DNA of 51,653 nucleotides from an uncultured Paraprevotella sp. (GCA_944320775.1 CALUIV010000022.1:1-51653), one strand, 5' to 3'. Positions 34,379 to 44,206 are shown, counted from the first letter of the stretch. Made by a program: numbers and translations. Notes: a model not told the origin generated them from the letters alone.

Positions 34379-34561
34379 ATGGTTTTCTATATCGATCCGA
34401 AGATCTGTCCGCAGAATCATGTTTGTCCGCTTGTCAGGCTTTGTCCCGTAGAGGCAATTCAACAAAACCAGGACGGGCTGCCCGTGATTGATGCGGAGAA
34501 ATGCATTCAATGCGGAAAATGTTTGCGTAGTTGTCCGATGAGGGCAGTAGTTAGAGTATAA
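34379..34561 (+). CDS. small 4Fe-4S ferredoxin with one irregular cluster motif
   Basis: The 60-residue protein has a canonical motif CIQCGKCLRSCP (Cys42, 45, 48, 52). The N-terminal half shows Cys10, Cys16 and Cys22 (CPQNHVCPLVRLCP) with irregular spacing, so a second cluster may be altered or lost. It starts 3 bases after the thioredoxin stop, implying coupled translation. A ferredoxin next to thioredoxin suggests electron supply, but no ferredoxin-thioredoxin reductase gene is present here. Confidence 0.85.
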   Translation: MVFYIDPKICPQNHVCPLVRLCPVEAIQQNQDGLPVIDAEKCIQCGKCLRSCPMRAVVRV

Positions 34562-34569
34562 AAATCACG

Positions 34570-34617
34570 AAAGGTGTCTGAAAACAATCTTGGATAGAGA
34601 TTCTTTCAGACACCTTT
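34570..34617. terminator. bidirectional terminator between ferredoxin and GH20 genes
   Basis: Arms AAAGGTGTCTGAAA (34570-34583) and its complement (34604-34617) are perfect over 14 bases, with A and T runs at the outer ends. Two convergent transcripts meet here. Confidence 0.8.
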
Positions 34618-34663
34618 TTAAATCTTATTATGTTATCTTTTCATTACGAAGAGATCTGTTTTT

Positions 34664-37600
34664 TTACTGTTTGATGATTTTCTCACCATTTCGGATATAG
34701 ATTCCTTTTCTTGTCTTTGCATCATTTAGCTTGCGTCCTTCCAGATCATAAAGTGTATCATTGCCTGTTTCATCTTCTACCTGGTTGATTCCTGTTTTTT
34801 CATCTTCCTTGTAGATTACTTTAATGCTGACGTTTTTGGAAAGGTCTTTGAGCTGTTCGGCATCGCCTTCGGTTTTTAAGTAGGTAAATCCTTCTACTTC
34901 AGGAATGTTCAGTTCATAAGCACTTCCGGCAATGAGGATTTGTTTGATTGGCTGCAGGTTGCTGAGGGCATTGCCTAATGTGTCTGTATATTCGATATTG
35001 ATTTCGAAATAAGGCACGTTAACCACCTCATAGATTGTATAAGGGTGTGCGTCTGTCCATCCGGTAAACGCCCCGGCGTTGCCGTTCCAATACTGTCCGT
35101 TGCTGCCCTTGATGGTCCATGTAGAACCGTCTGCATTCAGTGTGAATTCGAAGCGGTCGCCATTGGTTGAGGCTGTAACGTTGGCACCATTTGGAAGCGA
35201 TGGAATCAACAGTTCGTTGTATTCATTACTGATTCTGAATGTGTTTTCTTCATCAGCAGTTACATTCCAGACAAATGCTGGAGTTCCTTTGTCTACATTT
35301 GATGTGATAATCTGATTTGTTTTTGACAGATTCAAATAACCATTTCTGTTGGCATCGTTTGCGGTGTTGAAGAAGAGATATTGGCGTCCGTCTTCAATTT
35401 TGGTCACTTTACTGCCTGCTGCCTTGTATCCGGTAAGCCCGTCTGTTGTATAGACCACTTGAATGGTTTCGTCCTTTGTCGGTTTGAATGTTTCTTCACC
35501 CTTCCAGTCAGATGAGGCGAAACTGAAATATTTGATTTCCGGATAGGTGATGGTTACGTCTTGATTCAGCTCACAGTCAACAGATTTAGTTTCCAAAGGA
35601 TTGCCCTTGCTGTCTTTGCAGATGTAGGTCAGTGTGCATGCAAGTCTTTTGTAGACTGCAATGATTTCCTGGTTCTCGCTGATAGCGGGGATTTCCAGGC
35701 TGGTTTCCGTACCGTTCTCACCGAAACCGATGATAATGCAATTCTTGATTTCTGGCGCAATGGCCGTATAGTCACTGCCTTTTGCTGCGCTGTGCAAATA
35801 GGTTCCGAGTTCATTGCCCGCTTCGTCTTTGCAAATGTATTTGATTTGTACGGCTTCTTCAATTTGCCAAGCAGCCCCTTGAGCTCGGATTCCGTCTACA
35901 TAGACGCAACCCGGGTTTGTTTTGAATGCCTCAGATACGGGGAACCAGGCTTTATCCTCGGCTGTTTTCAGCGTAAAATCACCTTCTTCTAAATTGAATG
36001 TGCCGTTGTAGATCACTGCTTCTGTTCCTAAAGACAGCGGATTGGCTGTTCCGTTGATGAATTTCTCGGTAGCTAAATTCTTCAGGGCAAAATTGAAACC
36101 GGTGCCATTGTTCTTTGCCTGACTGACTACCCAGATTTGAGCGCCCCAGGGCGATGATGTGTGTTGCAATTTAGTTGTCCCATTGTCGGTCAGCATGTTT
36201 CCGGCATAGTTGTCAACGGTATTGGTTATTCTGATCTGCTGTCCGTCTGTTGGAGTCACCAGGGACTCTTTCATGGCATTAATGGCTGCAGTAATGCTTT
36301 CTTCAGTCGCGTCTTCAGCTTCAATGGCAGTTTTCAAAGCATCAGCACTTGTTTTGCTGAACAGACCGATACGTTTGTTCTCTTCTTGGTCATACGTCTT
36401 TGCAAAAGCCAGCAAGCGCTCGGCTTCATCGATTAGCTTACTCAGATCGATAGCGGGGGGTGTCAACGGGCGGAACTCCCACAATCCTCCGTTGCCGTCT
36501 TTGGGATCAGTGTATTGGTTAATGGCATAGTTCTGACCTCCGGCACCCATATTCATGTAAAGTCCGGCATTGCTTTGGTCGCTTCGGATGCTATAGTAGT
36601 GATTAGTCCCGACTATACCGTAGAAGTTTTTGTTGTTTAGTTCGAAGTTGTAGTTGTATTTCGAGTCGTCGTAGTCCCATCGTCCGGTATTGGCTTGTGC
36701 CGTGGCAACCGGATTCACTGAACCGTTAGGTTTGGCTTTGTTCACCAGAGCATATTTACCCGGGTTTTCCGGATCCTCAAAAAGCGCCCAGAGCTGGTAA
36801 TCATAGGCAGGGTCGCCTTCTTCTGCGATTGTACCGTTCCAGAGTCGGTTCACCTGAGCGTTGCCCGTACCGATTTGTGGGGCACCTTCACGCAGCAACT
36901 CGATGCATTTTCCGCTTCTATAACTGTCGCTTGCCAGGGTCACCAGCCGATACCAGAACGGATTTTCAGCGCTGGAGCTGACCGGCATGACCATATCTGT
37001 TTCACTGGCGGTTCTCAGATAATGGCGTCCGTAATCATAATTGTTGTAATTAAGCAGTACGGTATCCATTTTCATACGTTCACAGAAGTTGTTGAAGTCC
37101 TTCTTCTCCTGAGGCGACCATCCGGATTCGGCCACAGCCATCAGTCTTGGCAATGAAAGATATTCCACATATTGTGCTGTGGATACATGTTCTGTCCAGA
37201 AAGTACCTTGCACTCCTGTATAATACTTCATTTTGTCTGCATTAACTCCGTTGGCTGGCGCATAATTATAGACAGCCTGCAGATTATCGCTTCCGCTTCC
37301 CGCAGCGTTCGGTTCGCCGGGATCTGTGCTTTGCTTACGGTTGATGTAGTAGATAGGCTGTGGCGTCAGTACATTGTCCAAGCCAAGGTTTGCCGCCTGC
37401 TGCGCTGCAGCTTCTGCGCCAACCCAGCACATGACTTTGGCTCCGGCGTCTTTAATGACGTTTACATCTGCACCGTTTGCAGAAATCGCTTCGTTCCATA
37501 CATAGATCGTTCGTCCTTTTTTTGCGGCATGTTCTGCCATCTGTTTGATAAACCGGCTCTGCAGTTTTCGGAAACTGTCATAGCCTAATTCTTTGACCAG

Positions 37601-38671
37601 AGCCTTGCATTCTTCATTGTTTTCCCACGCTGTTGTTGGACATTCGTCGCCTCCGATGTGGAAATACGGGTAAGGGAACAGCTCCATCAGCTCATCCATG
37701 ATGTCTTTGGCAAACTCTACGGCTCCCGGGTTAGCCACATTTAAGACATCTGAATAAATGCCGCCGTCACAGGGAATAGGGTGGGCGCCTTCCGGCGTAC
37801 AGCTGTATTCCGGGTATGCGGCCATGGCTGCAGAGAAATGACCTGGCATGTCGACTTCTGGAAGCACATCGATATGGCGTTCTGCTGCATAGGCTACGAT
37901 TTCCTTAATCTCTTCCTGAGTGTAGAAGTAAGGACCATAAGGTTCATAAGTGCGGTAGCGCTTGCCTGTTCCCGGATAGTCCGTGTTCCAGGAGAAATCC
38001 CGCACGGCACCTACAGTGGTCAGTTTCGGATATTTTTTAATTTCAACACGCCATCCCTGGTCCTCCGTAAGATGGAAATGGAATACGTTCAATTTGTAAT
38101 AGGCCATGACGTCAAGCATGCGCTTCACTTCGTCTACCGTGAAGAAATGGCGACACACATCCAGCATATAGCCTCGGTATCCGAACCGGGGTTCATCGTC
38201 GATGTCTACCAGTGGCAACGTATATGTCTTGACCTTTTCGTCCTGCACGCCCGCCATGACATTTGCCGGCAGCATTTTCTTTACGGTTTGGAAAGCATAG
38301 AAGAAACCTCGTGCGGTTTCGGCTTCAATCGTCACTTTGTCGGCTGTAACCTGGAGTTTATAGCCTTCCGGATTCATTTTGGCTGCGCCGGTATTCATTT
38401 GTACCTGGAAGAGCGCATCCGCAGTTCCGGGCACCACGGTTACTTTAAAACCGGTTGTTGCCGAGAAGGTTTCCGCAAAGCGCACGGCTTCGCTTTTACA
38501 GGAATCGTCCAGGTCCACAATATTGATTTGAAAATCCCGGGACAGATCCAGGCTACCTTCCGATACCGTCATGCTTTTAGGAACCGGGGTAATGTTTACA
38601 ATGTTCTGGGCTTGCAGAAAAGCCGGGAACAACAGGGCCAACATGAGCGCCCATTTGGTCATTTTTTTCAT
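34664..38671 (-). CDS. multidomain GH20 beta-N-acetylhexosaminidase with C-terminal tag
   Basis: The start chosen is the ATG of MKKMTKWALMLALLFPAFLQA; the longer frame adds 64 codons over the promoter region. The 1335-residue protein has a GH20b N-terminal domain (about 22-145), a GH20 barrel (about 165-500) with FHFHLTEDQGW, PEVDMPGH and the catalytic pair Asp342-Glu343 in HIGGDECPTTAWE, then a beta-trefoil-like segment, a FIVAR-type three-helix stretch (DLSKLIDEAERLLAFAKTYD), another trefoil-like part and three MucBP-like repeats (IKYICKDEAGNELGTYLH, LTYICKDSKGNPLETK, INIEYTDTLGNALSNL). It ends in LYDLEGRKLN...KGIYIRNGEKIIKQ. It should release GlcNAc or GalNAc from mucin glycans at the cell surface. 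It has a good promoter and is monocistronic. Confidence 0.93.
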   Translation of the reverse strand: MKKMTKWALMLALLFPAFLQAQNIVNITPVPKSMTVSEGSLDLSRDFQINIVDLDDSCKSEAVRFAETFSATTGFKVTVVPGTADALFQVQMNTGAAKMNPEGYKLQVTADKVTIEAETARGFFYAFQTVKKMLPANVMAGVQDEKVKTYTLPLVDIDDEPRFGYRGYMLDVCRHFFTVDEVKRMLDVMAYYKLNVFHFHLTEDQGWRVEIKKYPKLTTVGAVRDFSWNTDYPGTGKRYRTYEPYGPYFYTQEEIKEIVAYAAERHIDVLPEVDMPGHFSAAMAAYPEYSCTPEGAHPIPCDGGIYSDVLNVANPGAVEFAKDIMDELMELFPYPYFHIGGDECPTTAWENNEECKALVKELGYDSFRKLQSRFIKQMAEHAAKKGRTIYVWNEAISANGADVNVIKDAGAKVMCWVGAEAAAQQAANLGLDNVLTPQPIYYINRKQSTDPGEPNAAGSGSDNLQAVYNYAPANGVNADKMKYYTGVQGTFWTEHVSTAQYVEYLSLPRLMAVAESGWSPQEKKDFNNFCERMKMDTVLLNYNNYDYGRHYLRTASETDMVMPVSSSAENPFWYRLVTLASDSYRSGKCIELLREGAPQIGTGNAQVNRLWNGTIAEEGDPAYDYQLWALFEDPENPGKYALVNKAKPNGSVNPVATAQANTGRWDYDDSKYNYNFELNNKNFYGIVGTNHYYSIRSDQSNAGLYMNMGAGGQNYAINQYTDPKDGNGGLWEFRPLTPPAIDLSKLIDEAERLLAFAKTYDQEENKRIGLFSKTSADALKTAIEAEDATEESITAAINAMKESLVTPTDGQQIRITNTVDNYAGNMLTDNGTTKLQHTSSPWGAQIWVVSQAKNNGTGFNFALKNLATEKFINGTANPLSLGTEAVIYNGTFNLEEGDFTLKTAEDKAWFPVSEAFKTNPGCVYVDGIRAQGAAWQIEEAVQIKYICKDEAGNELGTYLHSAAKGSDYTAIAPEIKNCIIIGFGENGTETSLEIPAISENQEIIAVYKRLACTLTYICKDSKGNPLETKSVDCELNQDVTITYPEIKYFSFASSDWKGEETFKPTKDETIQVVYTTDGLTGYKAAGSKVTKIEDGRQYLFFNTANDANRNGYLNLSKTNQIITSNVDKGTPAFVWNVTADEENTFRISNEYNELLIPSLPNGANVTASTNGDRFEFTLNADGSTWTIKGSNGQYWNGNAGAFTGWTDAHPYTIYEVVNVPYFEINIEYTDTLGNALSNLQPIKQILIAGSAYELNIPEVEGFTYLKTEGDAEQLKDLSKNVSIKVIYKEDEKTGINQVEDETGNDTLYDLEGRKLNDAKTRKGIYIRNGEKIIKQ

Positions 38672-38744
38672 GATGATGTTTTTAATGGTTTGTTTTTCAT
38701 AAAGGCTGGAAAATCGTCCCCAATATAAAATCCGGAACTTTTCA

Positions 38745-38775
38745 CAAAGATAAACAGATATATTGAGATGTGAAA
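38745..38775 (-). promoter_or_regulatory. promoter of the GH20 gene
   Basis: TTTC (38772-38775), 19 bases, then TATCTTTG (38745-38752) on the minus strand. The leader to the ATG would be about 65 bases. Confidence 0.6.
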
Positions 38776-38810
38776 GATTCCGGATGTTAAAACAAAATGA
38801 TTTTCTCCTT

Positions 38811-40160
38811 TTATTCCTTTTGGGCTTCCTGTGGCAAAGTGCGGTGTAGCATAATCCAACCAATCATGCCTGAAAGAATAGAGCCTGCAAGAATTCCTAA
38901 TTTAGCATCATTAAGTAGTTCTGCTCCAACAGCAGTAGTACTGTCATATGATAGATCTGCGATAAACATGGCAACCGTAAAGCCGATACCGCCAAGCATA
39001 CACACACTGGCAAACGATTTCCAGTTGCATCCTGTAGGCATATTGACCAGTTTGCTTTTTATGGCTAACCATGAAAACGTGAAAATTCCTGCGAATTTGC
39101 CAATAACCAGTCCCAACATGACGGCAAGTCCTACGCCTGAAAACAGACTGTTCCATTCCATTCCGGCAAACATAATCCCGGCATTGGCAAAAGCAAAGAT
39201 CGGAACAATCAGGTAATTAATCGGGTTGTGCAGGGTGTCTTCCATATCCTGCAGCGGACTGATGACATGGTCAGATGCCGTCTCGATACTTTTCAGCAGA
39301 CCGATTTGTTCGTCGGTGAGCAGGGCCGGTGTCCGGCTGCGTTTGGGGGCTTCCGTTATGGGGAACTGATTGATGCTCCTGCGGATACGTTCTACAAAGA
39401 ACATGGTGCTCGACTTCAGAGTTGTCGGGATGGTGAAGGCCACAATCACTCCGGCAATCGTCGCATGGATTCCGGAGTTCAGTAAACAGTACCACACGAA
39501 CACGCCAACGCTGATATAGAACAGTTTCGAACGGATGCCGCGCAGGTTGCCGCCAATCAGAATCAGCACCAGCAATGCGGCATAGACTAAATACTGGATA
39601 TGGATTTCAGACGAGTAGAACAGCGCGATGACGATAATGCCCCCAAGGTCGTCTGCTACCGCCAGGGCTGCCAAAAACACTTTTAAGGAGAGCGGAACCC
39701 GTCTGCCGAATGTAGAGAGCATACCCAATGAGAACGCGATGTCGGTGGCCATTGGAATTGCCGAACCGCGCAGCATCAATTCGTTATCAGGGCAAACCAG
39801 TAAAAAGACCAGAACGGGAAAAAGCATGCCACCGCATGCTCCGATAATCGGAAGCATGGCTTTTTTGAGCGATGAAAGCTCGCCGACCAGAATCTCACGT
39901 TTGATTTCCAGACCTACGGAAAAGAAGAAAATGCTCATCAGGAAATCATTGATCACCCCCATAACCGTCAGCGTCGTACCGTTGTGGCTGAACAGATTGA
40001 AATTTCCGATAGACAGGCTGACAGGCTGGTTCCAGAATTGCGCGTAAATGCCGCCCCATTGTGAATTGGCTATGATTAAAGCCAGCAAGGTGGCAAAGAT
40101 GAGCACGACACTCGAGGTGACGTATTTCCGGAACATTTGTCTGAAACTATAGCTTCTCAT
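38811..40160 (-). CDS. nhaA: NhaA-type Na+/H+ antiporter
   Basis: NhaA exchanges internal sodium for protons and controls pH and salt. I start at the ATG of MRSYSFRQMFRKYVT, because the 15 earlier codons of the long frame lie over the promoter. The 449-residue protein has about 12 helices with the hallmark segments FFFSVGLEIKREILVGEL, MATDIAFSLGML, the two aspartates in ALAVADDLGGIIVIALFY, and IHATIAGVIVAF. A linker loop of about 60 residues between helices (VERIRRSINQFPITEAPKRS) is longer than in E. coli NhaA. It lies between two glycan-enzyme genes but is under its own promoter and separated by terminators, so no functional link is implied. Confidence 0.95.
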   Translation of the reverse strand: MRSYSFRQMFRKYVTSSVVLIFATLLALIIANSQWGGIYAQFWNQPVSLSIGNFNLFSHNGTTLTVMGVINDFLMSIFFFSVGLEIKREILVGELSSLKKAMLPIIGACGGMLFPVLVFLLVCPDNELMLRGSAIPMATDIAFSLGMLSTFGRRVPLSLKVFLAALAVADDLGGIIVIALFYSSEIHIQYLVYAALLVLILIGGNLRGIRSKLFYISVGVFVWYCLLNSGIHATIAGVIVAFTIPTTLKSSTMFFVERIRRSINQFPITEAPKRSRTPALLTDEQIGLLKSIETASDHVISPLQDMEDTLHNPINYLIVPIFAFANAGIMFAGMEWNSLFSGVGLAVMLGLVIGKFAGIFTFSWLAIKSKLVNMPTGCNWKSFASVCMLGGIGFTVAMFIADLSYDSTTAVGAELLNDAKLGILAGSILSGMIGWIMLHRTLPQEAQKE

Positions 40161-40192
40161 GTTTTTCCTCTTTAAGTTTTTTCCAATTGATG

Positions 40193-40223
40193 CAAAGTTA
40201 ATCAATTGGATTTTAGAAACGAA
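40193..40223 (-). promoter_or_regulatory. promoter of nhaA
   Basis: TTCG (40220-40223), 19 bases, then TAACTTTG (40193-40200) on the minus strand, an exact -7 match, placed directly after the sialidase terminator. Confidence 0.7.
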
Positions 40224-40257
40224 AATAGGAGGCTCATTTAAGATTAAGCCTCCTATT
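40224..40257 (-). terminator. terminator of the sialidase gene
   Basis: Arms AATAGGAGGCT (40224-40234) and AGCCTCCTATT (40247-40257) form a perfect 11-bp stem, 22 bases past the sialidase stop. A T-rich stretch follows on the minus strand. Confidence 0.75.
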
Positions 40258-40279
40258 ATTGACGTATTTTAATGTTACC

Positions 40280-43200
40280 TTATTCTGTGATGAGCACTTT
40301 CTTTCCGCTTTCCGTGATGTAGATACCTTTCTTCGGTCGGATTGCTTTACGTCCTTGCAGGTCGTAAAGCCCTTCCTTCAGGTTCTCATTGCTGTTTTCC
40401 GGTAGGATGATGCCCGTGCCGCTTTCCTCTTCCTCAAAGCTTTCACCTACATAAGTAAAGCTCCATGCCGAACCGGTGTTCGGCTTATAGTCGTTCCAGC
40501 GGACAACGACACTGCCGTTCTGTTGTGCGTGTACCGGATCGCCCGAACCGTTGGTCTTGATGATAAACTGTCCGCTTTCGGCCGGATTCGTATCGTAAAC
40601 CACTAATGTATCGGCTCCCCAGAACAGTTTGCCCGTACTGATGTTGGTGACCACATAACGTCCTGTTTTCATTTCCGTGCTTTTCAGTCCGGCAAATTTC
40701 CATTGCATTTGCTCGTCTTCTTTGTTGGTCTCTTTAAAATGCAGTGAGCTTTGTCCGTCATCATAGATCGATTTGCCCACACCATAACCCGGATGCATGT
40801 TGTTGATGGTGAACACAGGCCAATTGCTCGAAGCAGCAAACTGGGCAATGGCTACTCTCAGTTTGTTGATGCTGTCGACAGTAATCTCTTCATAAATCTT
40901 CTTCAACGCTTCATATTCCGAAGTGGGGAACTGGCCGAGTGCCGGCTTCTCCGCATGATTCTCTGCATTGTCATCGAGGAGCTTCTTAGCCTCCTTCTTT
41001 ACTTCTTCCAGAGCTTTTCCCACTTCATCAATTTCACCATCCGTTTCCGGATCATACATCCGGTACTCGTCGTTGGTCAGTTCTTCGATGCTGATCGGGC
41101 GGTAAACCATGCAGTAGTCGTTCGGTCCTTCCTCGTAGAAGAAGCCTAACTTCTTGTCCGGCTGGATACACATGGTCGAGTAGGCACCCTTTGCATTTTC
41201 AAAACGCAGCCCCATCGTCCAGTTCGTTGCCAGGTCTAAAGCAGAGTCCATAAAGTAGTTGTCAAACACTTTATAGTGGATAGCTACGTTGCTTCTATCA
41301 GCATCTCCTTCGTTCATTTTACCATATGGAGCCGACTGAATCATCATGTAGTGGAATGAGTTGTCGCTTTTCTTGATTACTTTCACGAATTGGATTTCTC
41401 CATTCGTAGAGTTCCAGTTGAAACGGAGTCCGTTTTCCACGTCATTTGAAGAAACCACACCGGTCCAGCTACCTTCACCCGTCTCTACATCCGTGTATTT
41501 GAAAATATTGAAGTAACGTCCACTGTACTTGCGGCTGCTCAGTACCACGCTTCCGTCCGGCAATTCTTCGCATTTCGGTTCATCTCCGCTTGGCGCACAG
41601 CTGGTCTCGTTTCCACCCAGTACGTTCCAGGTCTGTCCGAAATCATCGGAATAAATGGCATAGTTACCTCCCGGGCGGGTACACAATGCGGCATACAGAC
41701 GGTAGTATTCGCCTACTTTCACCTGGCGTGACTGGCAGATTTTGCCGGCACCGATGAACTGTCCTAATGAGTTCGGCAACAGGGCATACATCTGTTCCGT
41801 GATGTCTTCCGGTTTGCTCCAGGTCTCTCCGTTGTCTTCACTGTACAGACGGGCTGAACGCAATGGATTTTCACGGTTTCCATTGCTGTAGAACGTATTT
41901 CCCGTACAGCACATAATCAGCACGCGTCCGGTTTCACGGTCGGTCACTACAGCCGCGTCTCCGTAGCCACAGTTTTTGGCACCGCTGATTCCGCTTCCCA
42001 CGGCGATATTGAACTGTTCGCCCCAGGTCGCTCCATTGTCCTTGCTGATGCGTCCCACAATATCCACATGGCCGAAACCGATATCCGCGCCACACCAGCG
42101 GAAGTCAGAGATAGCCAGGATATTTCCGTTGTTCAGCGTTGTGATGGCCGGGATACGGTAAGGTTTGTTCTGATGTCCCGGTGTGTAGAACAGATATTGG
42201 CTCGGATCGTTCGCGTCGACATCATAAACTGCTGTCAGTGTTCCTGTTGTCTCGTCAAATGTCAGGTCTTTGATTTCTTCCTGCAACTCGCCGTCGCCTA
42301 CTTGGAATCCCTTGAACACATAGCCACGGTATTGCGTGCTGCCGAGTTTCATGTTCAGTTTGGTTCCTTTCACCAGATAAATCTCCTGAGCTTCTGTTTG
42401 GGCTGTCGTCACATTCAACGTATTGGTTGAGTTGCCCAGCGTCATGCTGATTTGTCCGATGTGGGTATTCATGGCTTTTGGTGTTCCGTTGATGACCACC
42501 TGAAATGTCAGCGGCTGGTCGCCGGCCATCTGGAATCCCCACATGTTGCCACCGTCTCCATTATTGTAAAGCTTCAGATTTTGACCTACACCGCCGTATG
42601 GATTCAGTCCGAATGCCTCATTTCCCTTTGGAGATATGTTCAAACCTTTGATTCCTGCTGCTGGTTTGTCCACTAAATGCCATTCCGTAGCATTTTCCGC
42701 TGCAACCATTTTGGTTGCGGTGCCGTCGGCGTAGTTTGTTGATTCTGTGGCAAGGGCCAAAGTTTCTCCCGCAGCCTGATTATAGATTTTGAATCCTTCT
42801 TCGTTGCCTACAAAGCACCAGATCTGGTTCTTGCTGCCCAAATCAGATGTTGCCGTATTGGGCGTTGCGTTCAGATAGTATTCCTGTGCAGGTAAGTTCA
42901 TTTGGTTTCCCGGATTGCGGTTTGCAGAGATACGGACCCACTTCTCGCCGTAAGTCTGACTGTAGATATCCAGACGGAATTTTGCCGTGATCGTCCGGTT
43001 CTCCGTTAATTCTGCAATTTCTACCGTTTCACCTAACTTCGTATCTCCTTCATAGAATCCCTCAAAGGCATAGATGCTTGCCGGATCGCTTACCCGAGCA
43101 CTTAGCGTTGTTTCCGTAATGTTTCCTTCGCTCAGTTCAAAACTGCCGCTGCCGGTGATGGTCTTGCCATTCCAACTGAATTCGGCACTGGCATCTGCCG

Positions 43201-44206
43201 GCATCGTAGTAATAATCAGTCTTTTAGCATCTGTATTTACTTCTTCGAAGATATAATCGCTTGAATATCCGTCGGCAGCCTTGTTATAGGTCTTATCAGC
43301 CTGGTCAAAGCCTGTTCCTCCATTTTTCACAAGCAAGTATCTATTTGCAGCAACTGCATATAACGGCAAGCATCCTTCGTTTACTTTTTTTGCTGGGTCT
43401 ATTTTGAAATCATAACCTGTATCAGAAAGTGTTTTATGAGCCAGATATTTGCCTGTATTGTTCTTAAAGCGGAAATTTTCTCCATCTTTTTCACAGGTCC
43501 ATACATAGTTGTCTCCACCTGCGACGGTGTTTAAGGCCAGACTTCCATTGTTGTCATACAGATAATAATCCTGATCTGCCTTGTTGGCATCTACGTTGTC
43601 ACTTTTGATGTAATAAGCTTTTCCGACTTGAGGTAAACCTTCTGGATTATCGTTGCCGAATGTATAGCCTTCTGCATCATAGGCCATAAATACGGACCAG
43701 GAGCCCTTTCCGGTTGCATATTTAGGTAGTCCGGTTTGAGCGGCTTGTACATTCAGGAAACTATTGTTGTTGGTTAAACGAATCTGATAGTCTCCGTTTG
43801 TAGCCCATTCCGGGAGTACTACTTCATGTGTTCCTGTAACTTCTGTTCCGTCTAATGGCGGGCAACTTACGGTAAAGACTGCTGCCTGTTCCTTTGCAAC
43901 GAATTCGATGGCATCGCCATTTCTACCAACGTACAGATTGTCTGAGTTCCGTTTCAGAATAATACCGCCATCAGTAGTTTCTACAGTGAAAAGACCTGTT
44001 TCTGCAGGTTGAGCCGTACTCGGACCGGCCCAATTGATCCATTCTTGGTTTGTCACGGAAATAGCTTTGAAGGCTATGATTTTTCCGTTTGTCAGGTCTT
44101 CTGCCTTTAAGGCTTTTTCTTGTACGAAAATGCTCTGTGCAGAGGCACTTGTCCATGCAGTAAGCAAGAAAACCAACAGGCTGAAAAGTTGGGTAATTTT
44201 TTTCAT
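40280..44206 (-). CDS. multidomain GH33 sialidase with C-terminal tag
   Basis: The enzyme should release terminal sialic acid from host glycans. A signal peptide (to about 23, SASA) precedes several beta-trefoil-like and other beta-rich binding segments (about 25-330, and again 420-560) and DUF-type repeats with TITGSGSFELSEG. The sialidase propeller starts near 670 with the RIP motif (Arg684 in KPYRIPAI) and has Asp boxes ISKDNGATWGEQF, YSEDNGETWSKPE and YSDDFGQTWNVLG, ending near 1050. A FIVAR-like helical part (VGKALEEVKKEAKKLLDDN) and a last trefoil follow. The end reads LYDLQGRKAIRPKKGIYITE. At 1308 residues it is far longer than a plain sialidase (about 500). It is monocistronic. Confidence 0.92.
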   Translation of the reverse strand: MKKITQLFSLLVFLLTAWTSASAQSIFVQEKALKAEDLTNGKIIAFKAISVTNQEWINWAGPSTAQPAETGLFTVETTDGGIILKRNSDNLYVGRNGDAIEFVAKEQAAVFTVSCPPLDGTEVTGTHEVVLPEWATNGDYQIRLTNNNSFLNVQAAQTGLPKYATGKGSWSVFMAYDAEGYTFGNDNPEGLPQVGKAYYIKSDNVDANKADQDYYLYDNNGSLALNTVAGGDNYVWTCEKDGENFRFKNNTGKYLAHKTLSDTGYDFKIDPAKKVNEGCLPLYAVAANRYLLVKNGGTGFDQADKTYNKAADGYSSDYIFEEVNTDAKRLIITTMPADASAEFSWNGKTITGSGSFELSEGNITETTLSARVSDPASIYAFEGFYEGDTKLGETVEIAELTENRTITAKFRLDIYSQTYGEKWVRISANRNPGNQMNLPAQEYYLNATPNTATSDLGSKNQIWCFVGNEEGFKIYNQAAGETLALATESTNYADGTATKMVAAENATEWHLVDKPAAGIKGLNISPKGNEAFGLNPYGGVGQNLKLYNNGDGGNMWGFQMAGDQPLTFQVVINGTPKAMNTHIGQISMTLGNSTNTLNVTTAQTEAQEIYLVKGTKLNMKLGSTQYRGYVFKGFQVGDGELQEEIKDLTFDETTGTLTAVYDVDANDPSQYLFYTPGHQNKPYRIPAITTLNNGNILAISDFRWCGADIGFGHVDIVGRISKDNGATWGEQFNIAVGSGISGAKNCGYGDAAVVTDRETGRVLIMCCTGNTFYSNGNRENPLRSARLYSEDNGETWSKPEDITEQMYALLPNSLGQFIGAGKICQSRQVKVGEYYRLYAALCTRPGGNYAIYSDDFGQTWNVLGGNETSCAPSGDEPKCEELPDGSVVLSSRKYSGRYFNIFKYTDVETGEGSWTGVVSSNDVENGLRFNWNSTNGEIQFVKVIKKSDNSFHYMMIQSAPYGKMNEGDADRSNVAIHYKVFDNYFMDSALDLATNWTMGLRFENAKGAYSTMCIQPDKKLGFFYEEGPNDYCMVYRPISIEELTNDEYRMYDPETDGEIDEVGKALEEVKKEAKKLLDDNAENHAEKPALGQFPTSEYEALKKIYEEITVDSINKLRVAIAQFAASSNWPVFTINNMHPGYGVGKSIYDDGQSSLHFKETNKEDEQMQWKFAGLKSTEMKTGRYVVTNISTGKLFWGADTLVVYDTNPAESGQFIIKTNGSGDPVHAQQNGSVVVRWNDYKPNTGSAWSFTYVGESFEEEESGTGIILPENSNENLKEGLYDLQGRKAIRPKKGIYITESGKKVLITE

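Noticed and set aside
37781-38728. Long plus-strand frame (315 codons) opposite the GH20 gene
   Set aside because: Antisense shadow of a clear GH20 coding sequence in GC-richer DNA; no recognisable protein features.
38672-38863. 64-codon extension of the GH20 frame
   Set aside because: No signal character, lies over the promoter and reaches into the end of nhaA.
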